Notes: generated by a model from the sequence alone, not told the origin. A DNA stretch of 6,374 nucleotides from JAWLCG01 sp041687295 (GCA_041687295.1 JAWLCG010000299.1:1-6374); one strand, 5' to 3'; positions 1-6,096 are shown, counted from the first letter of the stretch. Program-made: numbers and translations.

Positions 1-1
1 T

Positions 2-10
2 ATTGTAGCA
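2..10 (-). promoter_or_regulatory. Possible extended -10 promoter element at the window edge
   Basis: Minus strand TGC followed by TACAAT (five of six matches to TATAAT) fits an extended -10 motif. There is no good -35 box at 16-18 nt. It could drive rpoB, expected beyond base 1, after the stem-loop at 64-125. One short motif is weak evidence. Confidence 0.25.
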
Positions 11-63
11 CATCGGGCCGGCGGATGGCAGGCCCTGCTGACAAAGACCGCTGCGCCGGTAAA

Positions 64-125
64 CGCAGCCGGGTCACCCGCCCGGCGGGCCGTTGCTGCC
101 CCGCATCGGACGGGTGACCCCTGCG
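64..125 (-). terminator. Stem-loop after rplL, possible attenuator before rpoBC
   Basis: GGGTCACCCG (71-80) is the exact reverse complement of CGGGTGACCC (111-120). The stem continues with CGCAG (64-68) against CTGCG (121-125) past a 2-nt bulge. This gives 15 pairs around a 30-nt GC-rich loop. On the minus strand only TTT follows, so termination would be weak or partial. It starts 24 nt after the rplL stop. E. coli has an attenuator in the same place, between rplL and rpoB. Confidence 0.45.
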
Positions 126-149
126 CAAATCTCAATGGATCGGACGGAC

Positions 150-557
150 CTACTTGATCTCGACGCTGCCGCCGACCTCTTCGAGCTGCTTCTTGGCCTC
201 CTCGGCCTCTTCCTTGGGCACGCCTTCCTTGACGGGCTTGGGCGCGCCGTCGACGAGGTCCTTGGCCTCCTTGAGGCCGAGGTTCGTCAGGGCCCGGACG
301 ACCTTGATCACCTGGATCTTCTTGTCGCCGGCGCCGGTGAGGATCACGTCGAAGCTGGTCTTCTCTTCGACCTCTTCGGCCGGGCCAGCGGCGGCCGGGG
401 CCATCATCATCGCCCCACCGGCAGCCGGCTCGATGCCGTAGGCACTCTTCATGTAATCCGCCAGGTCCACCGCCTGCTTCAGGGTCAGACCGGCCAGCTT
501 GTCGCCCAGTTCCTTGATCTCGGGGGCGACCTCTTTCACAGCAGCTTCGTCAGCCAT
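150..557 (-). CDS. rplL: 50S ribosomal protein L7/L12
   Basis: L7/L12 is the multi-copy stalk protein of the large subunit; it recruits and stimulates the GTPase factors EF-Tu, EF-G, IF2 and RF3. The 135 residues show the family layout: an acidic helical N-terminal dimerisation domain (about 1-40), an Ala/Met/Pro/Gly hinge (about 44-62, with three Met in a row), and a C-terminal factor-binding domain (about 67-135) with the typical FDVIL, KIQVIKVVR and GLKEAKDLV segments. E. coli L12 has about 120 residues, so this N-terminus is roughly ten residues longer. The ATG at 557 has a GGAG 7 nt upstream (565-568). The gene follows rplJ after an unusually structured 114-nt gap and ends with TAG. Identification is secure from sequence and from its place next to L10, its binding partner. 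Confidence 0.98.
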   Translation of the reverse strand: MADEAAVKEVAPEIKELGDKLAGLTLKQAVDLADYMKSAYGIEPAAGGAMMMAPAAAGPAEEVEEKTSFDVILTGAGDKKIQVIKVVRALTNLGLKEAKDLVDGAPKPVKEGVPKEEAEEAKKQLEEVGGSVEIK

Positions 558-566
558 GGTTATACT

Positions 567-589
567 CCGGAACCTCTAGCAAGGTTCGG
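567..589 (-). promoter_or_regulatory. Hairpin touching the rplL ribosome binding site
   Basis: On the minus strand CCGAACCT (582-589) can pair with AGGTTCCGG (567-575) with one bulged base, around a 6-nt loop. The 3' arm overlaps the first bases of the GGAG ribosome binding site of rplL (565-568). If formed, it could tune L12 synthesis. The pairing is seen; the regulatory role is inferred. Confidence 0.35.
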
Positions 590-598
590 CCTGATAGG

Positions 599-619
599 TG
601 GCCACCCCGTTGGTGGCCA
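599..619 (-). repeat. 8-bp perfect hairpin in the rplJ-rplL gap
   Basis: TGGCCACC (599-606) and GGTGGCCA (612-619) are exact reverse complements around a 5-nt loop. No T tract follows, so a terminator is unlikely. It lies in the 114-nt gap where most bacteria have a shorter spacer, and may be part of a regulatory or processing structure between L10 and L12. Confidence 0.45.
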
Positions 620-671
620 TTTCATCCCCGTAGGGACCAATCCGCAGCCGAACGCATTGTGAATGTTGACT

Positions 672-1217
672 TTAGGCGGCGGGCTCCGCGGGCGCGCCGG
701 CCTCTTCCTGCTTTTCCTGGATTGTTTTGAGGATGCCGGCCAGGATCGCGCCCGGGCCGGTGATGGCCCCGACGAGCTTGGCACCGGGGCTCATCGCGAC
801 GCTGGCGACCCGGCCCAGGGCCTCGATGCGGGTGGGGTACTTGCTCAGGGCCTCGATCCGGTCGGCGCCGAACAGGTCGCCCTCCATGATCGCGCCCTTG
901 ATGACCATCTGGGGCACGTCGCGCTTATGGCTGAGCAGCTCGCGGACGACGTCCACGACACTCTCGCCGCCGAAGGCGACCGCGCAGGGCCCGTCGAGCA
1001 GCTGGCGGACCTGCGGGATGCCCTGGCTCTCCAGGGCCTGGCGGGCCAGGGAGTTCTTGACGACCAGGACGCGGATGCCCTTCTCGCGGAGCTGGCCGCG
1101 GAGGCGGTTGTTCGCCACGCCGCTGACACCGACCACGCTGACGACAGCCAGGTCCGTCACGCCATCGAGGCGGTCGGCGATCTCCTGGCGGATCATGTCC
1201 TTAACAGGTTTGCTCAT
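672..1217 (-). CDS. rplJ: 50S ribosomal protein L10
   Basis: L10 is the base of the ribosomal stalk: it binds 23S rRNA near L11 and carries L7/L12 dimers on its C-terminal helix. The 181 residues fit the family length. The globular RNA-binding domain is about residues 1-135, with recognisable segments such as LRGQLREKGIRVLVVKNSLA (about 38-59) and the GPCAVAF strand (76-82). The C-terminal part (about 150-172) is the amphipathic helix expected to hold L12, followed by an Ala/Glu/Pro tail. The ATG at 1217 has GAGG 9 nt upstream (1227-1230). The gap to rplA is only 15 nt, so there is no room in front of it for the L10-binding leader known from E. coli. It ends with TAA, the only protein gene here that does not end in TAG. 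Confidence 0.97.
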   Translation of the reverse strand: MSKPVKDMIRQEIADRLDGVTDLAVVSVVGVSGVANNRLRGQLREKGIRVLVVKNSLARQALESQGIPQVRQLLDGPCAVAFGGESVVDVVRELLSHKRDVPQMVIKGAIMEGDLFGADRIEALSKYPTRIEALGRVASVAMSPGAKLVGAITGPGAILAGILKTIQEKQEEAGAPAEPAA

Positions 1218-1232
1218 GGTACACCGCCTCGC

Positions 1233-1919
1233 CTACTTGGGGGTCTCGATCATCACGCCCGGGCTCATGGTCGCCGAGATGCTGATCTTCTTGAAGTACG
1301 TGCCGCGGGCCGTCTGGGGCTTGAGCCGCCGGATGTGCTCGATGAACGCGTTGATGTTGTCCACGAGCTTGGGCGCCTCGAAGCTGACCTTGCCGACCGG
1401 GGCGTGGATGTTGCCCCCCGAGTCGTTGCGGAACTCGATCTTGCCCGCGCTGAACTCTCGAACGGCCGTCGGAAGGTCGTCCACCACCGTGCCGCTCTTG
1501 GGGCTGGGCATCTTGCCCTGCGGGCCGAGCACCCGGCCCAGTCGGCTGACCGAGCGCATCATGGCGGGGGTGGCGATGGCGACGTCGAAGTCGGTCCAGC
1601 CGCCCTGCACCTTGGCGATCAGCTCGTCCGAGCCGGCCTCGCTGGCACCGGCCTCTTTGGCGCGGGCGACGTCGTCGCCTTCGCAGAAGGCGATCACCTT
1701 CTTGGTCGAGCCGATGCCGTGGGGCAGCGAGACCGAGCCGCGGAGGGCCTGGTCGGCCTGGCGAGGGTCGATGCCGAGGTTGCAGACCAGCTCGACGGTC
1801 TGGTCGAACTTGGTCTTGGAAAAGCCTTTGACCAGCTCGACGGCCTGGTCGACGCTCACGGGCGTCTTGGGCACGCTTTCGAGCTCAGCCCGCCAGCGTT
1901 TGCCCGGATTGGTAGGCAT
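1233..1919 (-). CDS. rplA: 50S ribosomal protein L1
   Basis: L1 forms the mobile L1 stalk of the large subunit, which moves deacylated tRNA through the E site; in many bacteria it also represses its own operon by binding the rplK leader. The 228 residues match the usual length. The family signature is at about 127-145 (LGRVLGPQGKMPSPKSGTV, close to the E. coli LGxVLGPRGLMPNPK motif). The first and last parts form the split domain I, with domain II (about 70-155) between them. The C-terminal GTYFKKISISATMSPGVMI segment is also typical. The ATG at 1919 has a strong AAGGAG 6 nt upstream (1926-1931). It is separated from rplK by 195 nt, unusual because the two genes are normally tightly coupled, and from rplJ by 15 nt. 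Ends with TAG. Confidence 0.97.
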   Translation of the reverse strand: MPTNPGKRWRAELESVPKTPVSVDQAVELVKGFSKTKFDQTVELVCNLGIDPRQADQALRGSVSLPHGIGSTKKVIAFCEGDDVARAKEAGASEAGSDELIAKVQGGWTDFDVAIATPAMMRSVSRLGRVLGPQGKMPSPKSGTVVDDLPTAVREFSAGKIEFRNDSGGNIHAPVGKVSFEAPKLVDNINAFIEHIRRLKPQTARGTYFKKISISATMSPGVMIETPK

Positions 1920-2059
1920 GTTGCACTCCTTGCGTCCAATGGACTCCCACGGAAAGGCCCCGTGGTCGGGCTCGTACCGAGAACAGCAGATCAGGGGACC
2001 AGGAGAACAGGAGACTGCTGTTGCCCGGTCGCCGGACCGCTGTTCCTGTCTCTTCCGCT

Positions 2060-2091
2060 CTACTGCTCTACTGTTCGACTATTCTACTGCT
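2060..2091. repeat. Four tandem octamers in the rplK-rplA gap
   Basis: On the plus strand the units are CTACTGCT, CTACTGTT, CGACTATT and CTACTGCT, directly adjacent. The first and last are identical, and the others differ at one and three positions. The surrounding gap is biased to pyrimidines on this strand (purines in the transcript) and also has a direct repeat GAGAACAG (1979-1986, 2003-2010) and the inverted pair AACAGCAG/CTGCTGTT (1982-1989, 2015-2022). Confidence 0.6.
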
Positions 2092-2093
2092 CT

Positions 2094-2115
2094 GTCGGCC
2101 GCTGCAGCGGCCGAC
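2094..2115 (-). repeat. 22-bp perfect palindrome at the rplK stop
   Basis: The half-site GTCGGCCGCTG (2094-2104) is followed at once by its exact reverse complement (2105-2115). The palindrome includes the last base of the rplK TAG. As RNA it would fold into a stem of about nine pairs with a 4-nt loop. A purine-rich stretch, not a T tract, follows on the minus strand, so it is not a standard terminator. Confidence 0.6.
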
Positions 2116-2540
2116 TAGCCTTCGACGTTCAGGCCCATGGAGCGGGCGGTGCCGGCCACCTGCTTGGCGGCGGCGTCGACGTCGAAGGCATTGAGGTCCT
2201 TCATCTTGGTCTGGGCGATCTCGCGGACCTGGTCCATGGTGACCGTGCCGACCTTCTCGCGGTTGGGCACGCCGGAGCCCTTGGCGATATTGGCCGCCTG
2301 CTTGAGCAGGACAGCCGCCGGCGGGCTCTTGGTGATGAACGAGAAGCTCCGGTCGCCATAGACGGTGATCTCGACGGGGATGGTCATGCCGTTGGCGTCG
2401 CGGGTCCGCTCGTTGAACTGCTGAACGAACTGCCCGATGTTCACGCCGTGCTGACCGAGGGCCGGGCCGATCGGCGGGGCCGGGGTCGCCTGCCCGCCGG
2501 AGGCCTGGAGCTTGATGACAGCCTTGATTTCCTTCGCCAT
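2115..2540 (-). CDS. rplK: 50S ribosomal protein L11
   Basis: L11 binds the GTPase-associated region of 23S rRNA, works with the L10/L12 stalk during factor binding, and is needed for RelA activation and thiostrepton action in bacteria that have these. The 141 residues equal the usual length. The N-terminal domain carries the proline-rich segment around residues 20-35 (PAPPIGPALGQHGVNI) that lines the thiostrepton site. The C-terminal RNA-binding domain (about 72-141) has KSPPAAVLLK, GSGVPNREKVGTVT and the end segment TARSMGLNVEG. The ATG at 2540 is preceded by a weak purine-rich site (AAGAGAG, 2549-2555). A 90-nt gap separates it from nusG. Its TAG stop forms the first bases of a 22-bp palindrome. 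Confidence 0.98.
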   Translation of the reverse strand: MAKEIKAVIKLQASGGQATPAPPIGPALGQHGVNIGQFVQQFNERTRDANGMTIPVEITVYGDRSFSFITKSPPAAVLLKQAANIAKGSGVPNREKVGTVTMDQVREIAQTKMKDLNAFDVDAAAKQVAGTARSMGLNVEG

Positions 2541-2630
2541 GTCCGCAACTCTCTTTGCAAAAGCCCGGCAGGCCGACGGTACGCCGACCAGCCCGCCCGG
2601 GCGAGTACGCCTCAGGCCCCAGGCAGCGCC

Positions 2631-3185
2631 CTAGGCCTTCTCGACCTGCCAGTACTCCAACTCGACCGGGGTGGCCCGGCCAAAGATGGTGACGATCACG
2701 CGGATCAGGCCCTTGTCGGGCAGGACCTCGTCGACGGTGCCCTCGAAGTTCTCGAAGGCGCCTTCCTTGATCTTGACCTGGTCGCCCTTGCCGAACTCCA
2801 GGGCCAGCGTAGAGGTATCCTCCGGCCGGTCGGCCTGCATGAGCATCTTATCCACGTCGCCCTGGGCCATGGCCACAGGCTTGCCGCCCGAGCCGATGAA
2901 GTCCCCGACGCCCGTGGTCTCCTTGATCAGGAACCAGGCCTTCTCGGTGTTGGGGTCCTCTTCGTCGAGGTCCATCTCCAGGAAGACGTAACCGGGATAC
3001 ATCTTGCGCTCAACGAACTTCTTGTCGCTGGGCTTGGTCCGGGGCCGGGGGCGGCGCTCGGTCGGGACGAGGATGCGCCCGATCTTGTCCTCGAGCCCCT
3101 CGATCTTGACCTTGCGCTGCAAGGCCTCGCGGACCTGGTCCTCCTTATTGGAGGCCACTCGCAGGACGTACCAGAGTTTCGCCAT
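2631..3185 (-). CDS. nusG: Transcription termination/antitermination factor NusG
   Basis: NusG binds the RNA polymerase clamp through its N-terminal domain, increases processivity, and links polymerase to Rho or to ribosomal protein S10 through its C-terminal KOW domain. The 184 residues begin MAKLWYVLRVASNKE, the expected start of the NGN domain (about 1-115). The MYPGYVFLEMDL segment (62-73) is the conserved core, and the KOW domain is at about 134-183 (GDQVKIKEGAFENFEGTV, then the final strand). Compared with E. coli there is a basic insertion, PTERRPRPRTKPSDKK (about 41-56), in front of the YPGY core. The frame stays open up to 3572, but the upstream part overlaps secE and is low-complexity Arg-rich, so the ATG at 3185 is chosen; a modest GGGAA lies 8 nt before it. 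The gene follows secE by 29 nt. Ends with TAG. Confidence 0.97.
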   Translation of the reverse strand: MAKLWYVLRVASNKEDQVREALQRKVKIEGLEDKIGRILVPTERRPRPRTKPSDKKFVERKMYPGYVFLEMDLDEEDPNTEKAWFLIKETTGVGDFIGSGGKPVAMAQGDVDKMLMQADRPEDTSTLALEFGKGDQVKIKEGAFENFEGTVDEVLPDKGLIRVIVTIFGRATPVELEYWQVEKA

Positions 3186-3214
3186 AGCACTGCTTCCCAA
3201 CTGGCCCCGAAGGC

Positions 3215-3619
3215 CTAGCCGATCCTCAAGACGTCGATCGCGTCGAACAGGGCCCGGAAGAGGATGTCCACCATGAACAGCAGCAGGGCCATGGCGAAGG
3301 TGGCGAAGATGACCACCTTGGTCGAGCCGACGATCTCCCGCCGGCTGGACCAGGCGACCTTCTTCATCTCGCCCTCGGTCCCGATCATGAAGTCGGCGCT
3401 GCTGGGCCGATTGACCAGCCAGAACATCAGCAGGGCCACGCCCCCCAGCAGCAGCACCGGCAGGCCGTAGCGGAGGTAGACGCCCCAGCCGCTCTGGAGG
3501 AAGCTCAGCTGCTCGCTCAGCCACCAGGCGCCGGCCAGACCGATGGCGGCACCGACCAGGAAGGTCGACCACCGCACCCGCGTGCCCTGGTTGGGCTTAT
3601 AGATTTCGAACATGCTCAC
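3215..3619 (-). CDS. secE: Preprotein translocase subunit SecE (three-helix form)
   Basis: SecE clamps the two halves of SecY in the inner-membrane protein channel. The protein has three hydrophobic segments, at about 17-33, 50-68 and 98-122 counted from the Met of MFEIYK. The conserved amphipathic segment EMKKVAWSSRREIVGSTKVV (about 82-101) precedes the last one and is the essential SecE core. Most bacteria have a one-helix SecE of about 60-70 residues; this form is closer to the E. coli protein of about 127 residues. Two starts are possible. ATG at 3613 gives 132 residues but leaves 13 nt to the only good Shine-Dalgarno, GAGGAA. GTG at 3619 gives 134 residues with 7 nt spacing and is preferred. 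The longer open frame up to 3901 crosses tRNA-Trp and is not credible. Followed by nusG, its usual neighbour; ends with TAG. Confidence 0.93.
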   Translation of the reverse strand: MSMFEIYKPNQGTRVRWSTFLVGAAIGLAGAWWLSEQLSFLQSGWGVYLRYGLPVLLLGGVALLMFWLVNRPSSADFMIGTEGEMKKVAWSSRREIVGSTKVVIFATFAMALLLFMVDILFRALFDAIDVLRIG

Positions 3620-3626
3620 GGTCGGG

Positions 3627-3632
3627 TTCCTC
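3627..3632 (-). promoter_or_regulatory. Shine-Dalgarno site deciding the secE start
   Basis: GAGGAA on the minus strand. It is 7 nt from the GTG at 3619 and 13 nt from the ATG at 3613. No other purine-rich site lies closer to the ATG, so spacing favours the GTG start. This is inferred from spacing only. Confidence 0.5.
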
Positions 3633-3743
3633 GCTCCCGCGTGCCCGACGCGCCCCAGCCAGGGCCGGCGCGGGGCCGGGTGGCAGGGTTCGGCGGGCAG
3701 GACGCGGGTCACGGACTCTTGGCACCCTGGATGACAACGAAAC

Positions 3744-3816
3744 CACGGCAGGGAGGACTTGAACCCCCAACCTGCGGTTTTGGAAACCGCTGCTCTGCCA
3801 ATTGAGCTACTGCCGT
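3744..3816 (-). tRNA. trnW: tRNA-Trp (anticodon CCA)
   Basis: A full 73-nt cloverleaf can be folded by hand. The acceptor stem is ACGGCAG with CTGCCGT, the D arm is closed by GCTC/GAGC, and the anticodon stem GCGGT/ACCGC has the loop TTCCAAA, giving anticodon CCA. The variable loop is 5 nt and the T stem is GGGGG/CCTCC with a TTCAAGT loop. The discriminator base is G, as expected for tryptophan. The 3' CCA is not encoded (GTT follows). The gene lies between rpmG and secE, a position where tRNA-Trp is found in many bacteria. The CCA anticodon reads UGG only, so this tRNA gives no sign of UGA reassignment. Confidence 0.97.
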
Positions 3817-3821
3817 GTGCG

Positions 3822-3845
3822 CCCGGACCGAGGGCTCGGGCCGGG
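3822..3845 (-). repeat. Short hairpin just upstream of tRNA-Trp
   Basis: Inverted repeat made of CCCGG/CCGGG (3822-3826 with 3841-3845), one A-G mismatch, then CCGA/TCGG around a 4-nt loop (3832-3835). It ends 5 nt before the mature 5' end of tRNA-Trp. With the larger repeat at 3859-3915 it may help to separate the tRNA from the rpmG message, for example as a processing site. The structure is visible; the role is inferred. Confidence 0.45.
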
Positions 3846-3858
3846 GCCAATCGCCTTG

Positions 3859-3915
3859 GGCCAGGCCGGCCGGACGCCCCGGGGGTCTCCCGCGGACGCA
3901 CCGGCCGGCCTGGCC
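3859..3915 (-). repeat. 15-bp perfect inverted repeat between rpmG and tRNA-Trp
   Basis: The arms 3859-3873 and 3901-3915 are exact reverse complements (GGCCAGGCCGGCCGG and CCGGCCGGCCTGGCC). The 27-nt loop itself contains a CCCCGGGG palindrome. It starts 8 nt after the rpmG stop. No T tract follows on the minus strand, so it is not a standard intrinsic terminator. It could be a transcript-end protector, a processing stem, or a Rho-linked 3' end. Confidence 0.6.
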
Positions 3916-3923
3916 GGCGGGCG

Positions 3924-4091
3924 CTATTTCTTCTTGGTCTTGTGCTCGGTGTGCTTGCGCTCCTTGAGGCAGAACTTGCTGATGGTCAGCTTGCCGCCGC
4001 CACCCTGCGTCCGCACCTGGGTGCGGTAGTTCAGCTCGCCGCAGGAACTGCACTGAAGCCAGACGTACTCTCGGGCCGGGGCCTTGGCCAT
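3924..4091 (-). CDS. rpmG: 50S ribosomal protein L33, zinc ribbon with one Cys missing
   Basis: L33 is a small large-subunit protein near the E site. The 55 residues begin MAKAPAREYVWLQC and contain the family segments NYRTQ (21-25) and KLTISKFC...RKHTEHK (34-52). Many L33 proteins bind zinc through two CxxC pairs. Here the first pair is intact (C14, C17) but the second keeps only C41, with Glu at position 44 where the fourth Cys is expected. The nearby H48 and H51 could substitute, or zinc binding may be lost as in E. coli L33. The start at 4091 is only 4 nt after the tuf stop. Its Shine-Dalgarno GGAG (4099-4102) overlaps the last codons and stop region of tuf, so translation is probably coupled to EF-Tu. 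Ends with TAG. Confidence 0.93.
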   Translation of the reverse strand: MAKAPAREYVWLQCSSCGELNYRTQVRTQGGGGKLTISKFCLKERKHTEHKTKKK

Positions 4092-4095
4092 GGCA

Positions 4096-5304
<1,209 letters not shown>

Positions 5305-5405
5305 GCTTGCTACTCCTCAAAGTCTCCGAAGATGAATCGAAGGTTCCGTTGGTGTACAGGAAAAGGAACGCGAGGCCGCGTCGGCGGCAGGCCCGGGTTC
5401 CGACC

Positions 5406-5477
<72 letters not shown>

Positions 5478-5483
5478 ACGGAC

Positions 5484-5521
5484 AAAAAAAACGGCGGGAC
5501 TTCCGCACTCATCCGCGCCGT
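5484..5521 (-). terminator. Intrinsic terminator or attenuator in the tRNA-Thr/tuf leader
   Basis: On the minus strand ACGGCG (5516-5521) pairs with CGCCGT (5491-5496). Three more inner pairs (GGA with TCC) form after a one-base bulge, leaving a 12-nt loop. The 3' arm runs straight into eight T residues (5484-5491), the classic form of a Rho-independent terminator. It lies downstream of the promoter at 5575-5602 and ends 6 nt before tRNA-Thr, with no promoter in between, so tRNA-Thr and tuf need read-through. That makes it an attenuator candidate. The structure is seen; the regulatory role is inferred. Confidence 0.65.
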
Positions 5522-5574
5522 CGGCGTCCAGTCATCAGGCACTTCCCGACCGAGGGACGGGGAGTGAATGGTGC

Positions 5575-5602
5575 ATTATGCCAAGCGCCCTGCGCCTGTC
5601 AA
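5575..5602 (-). promoter_or_regulatory. Sigma70-type promoter for tRNA-Thr and tuf
   Basis: The -35 box is a perfect TTGACA (5597-5602). After 16 nt comes the -10 box CATAAT (5575-5580), which matches TATAAT in five of six positions. A T5 run directly upstream of the -35 (5606-5610) resembles a proximal UP element. The predicted start of transcription is near 5568, giving a leader of about 90 nt before tRNA-Thr. The bases after the -10 (GCACC) are GC-rich, as in stringently controlled promoters. No experimental support is available. Confidence 0.75.
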
Positions 5603-5662
5603 AGGAAAAATCGACGCCGCAGCCCAGTATCGTGCCCCTGACGGATCGGCACTGCCGTCCAC

Positions 5663-5735
5663 AGCGGGCGAAGGGACTCGAACCCTCAACAATTAGCTTG
5701 GAAGGCTAATGCTCTACCAATTGAGCTACGCCCGC
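5663..5735 (-). tRNA. trnG: tRNA-Gly (anticodon TCC)
   Basis: A complete 73-nt cloverleaf. Acceptor stem GCGGGCG/CGCCCGC, D arm GCTC/GAGC, anticodon stem TTAGC/GCTAA with loop CTTCCAA (anticodon TCC), variable loop of 5 nt, T stem GAGGG/CCCTT with loop TTCGAGT, discriminator T. The 3' CCA is not encoded. It lies between tRNA-Tyr and tRNA-Thr, the same Tyr-Gly-Thr order as before tufB in E. coli. Confidence 0.97.
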
Positions 5736-5738
5736 GTG

Positions 5739-5777
5739 CCTTCACCGGGCTGCGGGCGGGGAACCCCTTCACCGGGC
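5739..5777. repeat. 12-nt direct repeat in the tRNA-Tyr/tRNA-Gly spacer
   Basis: CCTTCACCGGGC occurs exactly at 5739-5750 and 5766-5777, 27 nt apart. The spacer is very GC-rich and also contains several GGCC/CCGG-type short palindromes. It may be a local duplication; no function is evident. Confidence 0.5.
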
Positions 5778-5844
5778 CCCTGCCCTGCCGCCGCTGGCCC
5801 CGGCCAGGCTGCCGGGCGCTGGCCGGCGGGCCGGAGCCCTTCAT

Positions 5845-5927
5845 TGGGAGCGGGTGGATTCGAACCACCGTAGGCGTAAGCCGTCAGATTTACAGTCTGA
5901 TCCCTTTGTCCACTCGGGCACACTCCC
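5845..5927 (-). tRNA. trnY: tRNA-Tyr (anticodon GTA)
   Basis: A class II tRNA of 83 nt with a long variable arm. Acceptor stem GGGAGTG/CGCTCCC (one G-T pair), D stem CCC/GGG, anticodon stem TCAGA/TCTGA with loop CTGTAAA (anticodon GTA), variable arm of 14 nt (CGGCTTACGCCTAC), T stem GGTGG/CCACC with loop TTCGAAT, discriminator A. The 3' CCA is not encoded. It is the first gene after the promoter at 5961-5989, with a leader of about 26 nt. GGCAC directly precedes its 5' end, as it also does for tRNA-Gly. Confidence 0.97.
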
Positions 5928-5960
5928 GTGCCACTGCCCTCCGTAGGGGCAAGACTCACC

Positions 5961-5989
5961 ATAAAACCCTCTGCGGGCCCCTTTGTCAA
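5961..5989 (-). promoter_or_regulatory. Sigma70-type promoter for tRNA-Tyr and tRNA-Gly
   Basis: The -35 box is a perfect TTGACA (5984-5989), the spacer is 17 nt, and the -10 box is TTTTAT (5961-5966), four of six matches. The predicted transcription start is near 5954, about 26 nt before tRNA-Tyr. A T5 run at 6002-6006 lies about where a distal UP subsite would be. It probably opens the whole tRNA-tuf transcription unit, with the second promoter at 5575-5602 adding transcripts. Confidence 0.7.
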
Positions 5990-6057
5990 CCGCCCAGGAC
6001 GAAAAAGGCGCGGGTTTTGGCCCCCGACGCCAGCCCGACCCGCCCCCCTTCTCCAAG

Positions 6058-6096
6058 CCCACGGATGGAATCGGCGCAGCCGATGGAATCCGTGGG
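6058..6096. repeat. Imperfect hairpin upstream of the tRNA-Tyr promoter
   Basis: CCCACGGAT (6058-6066) pairs with ATCCGTGGG (6088-6096). After a symmetric GGA/GGA internal loop, ATCGGC (6070-6075) pairs with GCCGAT (6079-6084) around a 3-nt loop. The same segment holds the direct repeat GATGGAATC. No T tract follows on the minus strand. Confidence 0.5.

Noticed and set aside
663..3218. Plus-strand open frame of 851 codons
   Set aside because: It lies opposite rplJ, rplA, rplK and nusG, all clear ribosomal or transcription genes. The product is a low-complexity Asp/Leu/Gly/Arg-rich shadow caused by high GC codon bias.
3186..3572. N-terminal extension of nusG
   Set aside because: The upstream part of the frame overlaps secE out of frame and is Arg-rich without family features; NusG begins MAKLWYV at 3185.
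3620..3901. N-terminal extension of secE
   Set aside because: The extended frame passes through tRNA-Trp and has no conserved sequence; the SD site favours the start at 3619.
5478..5568. T-box riboswitch before tRNA-Thr/tuf
   Set aside because: A terminator-like hairpin is present, but the T-box consensus and the long stem I specifier loop are absent, and the leader is too short.
5606..5660. Terminator after tRNA-Gly
   Set aside because: There is a T5 run at 5606-5610 and a small hairpin at 5647-5657, but they are about 36 nt apart with no stem abutting the T run. The run fits better as an upstream element of the promoter at 5575-5602.
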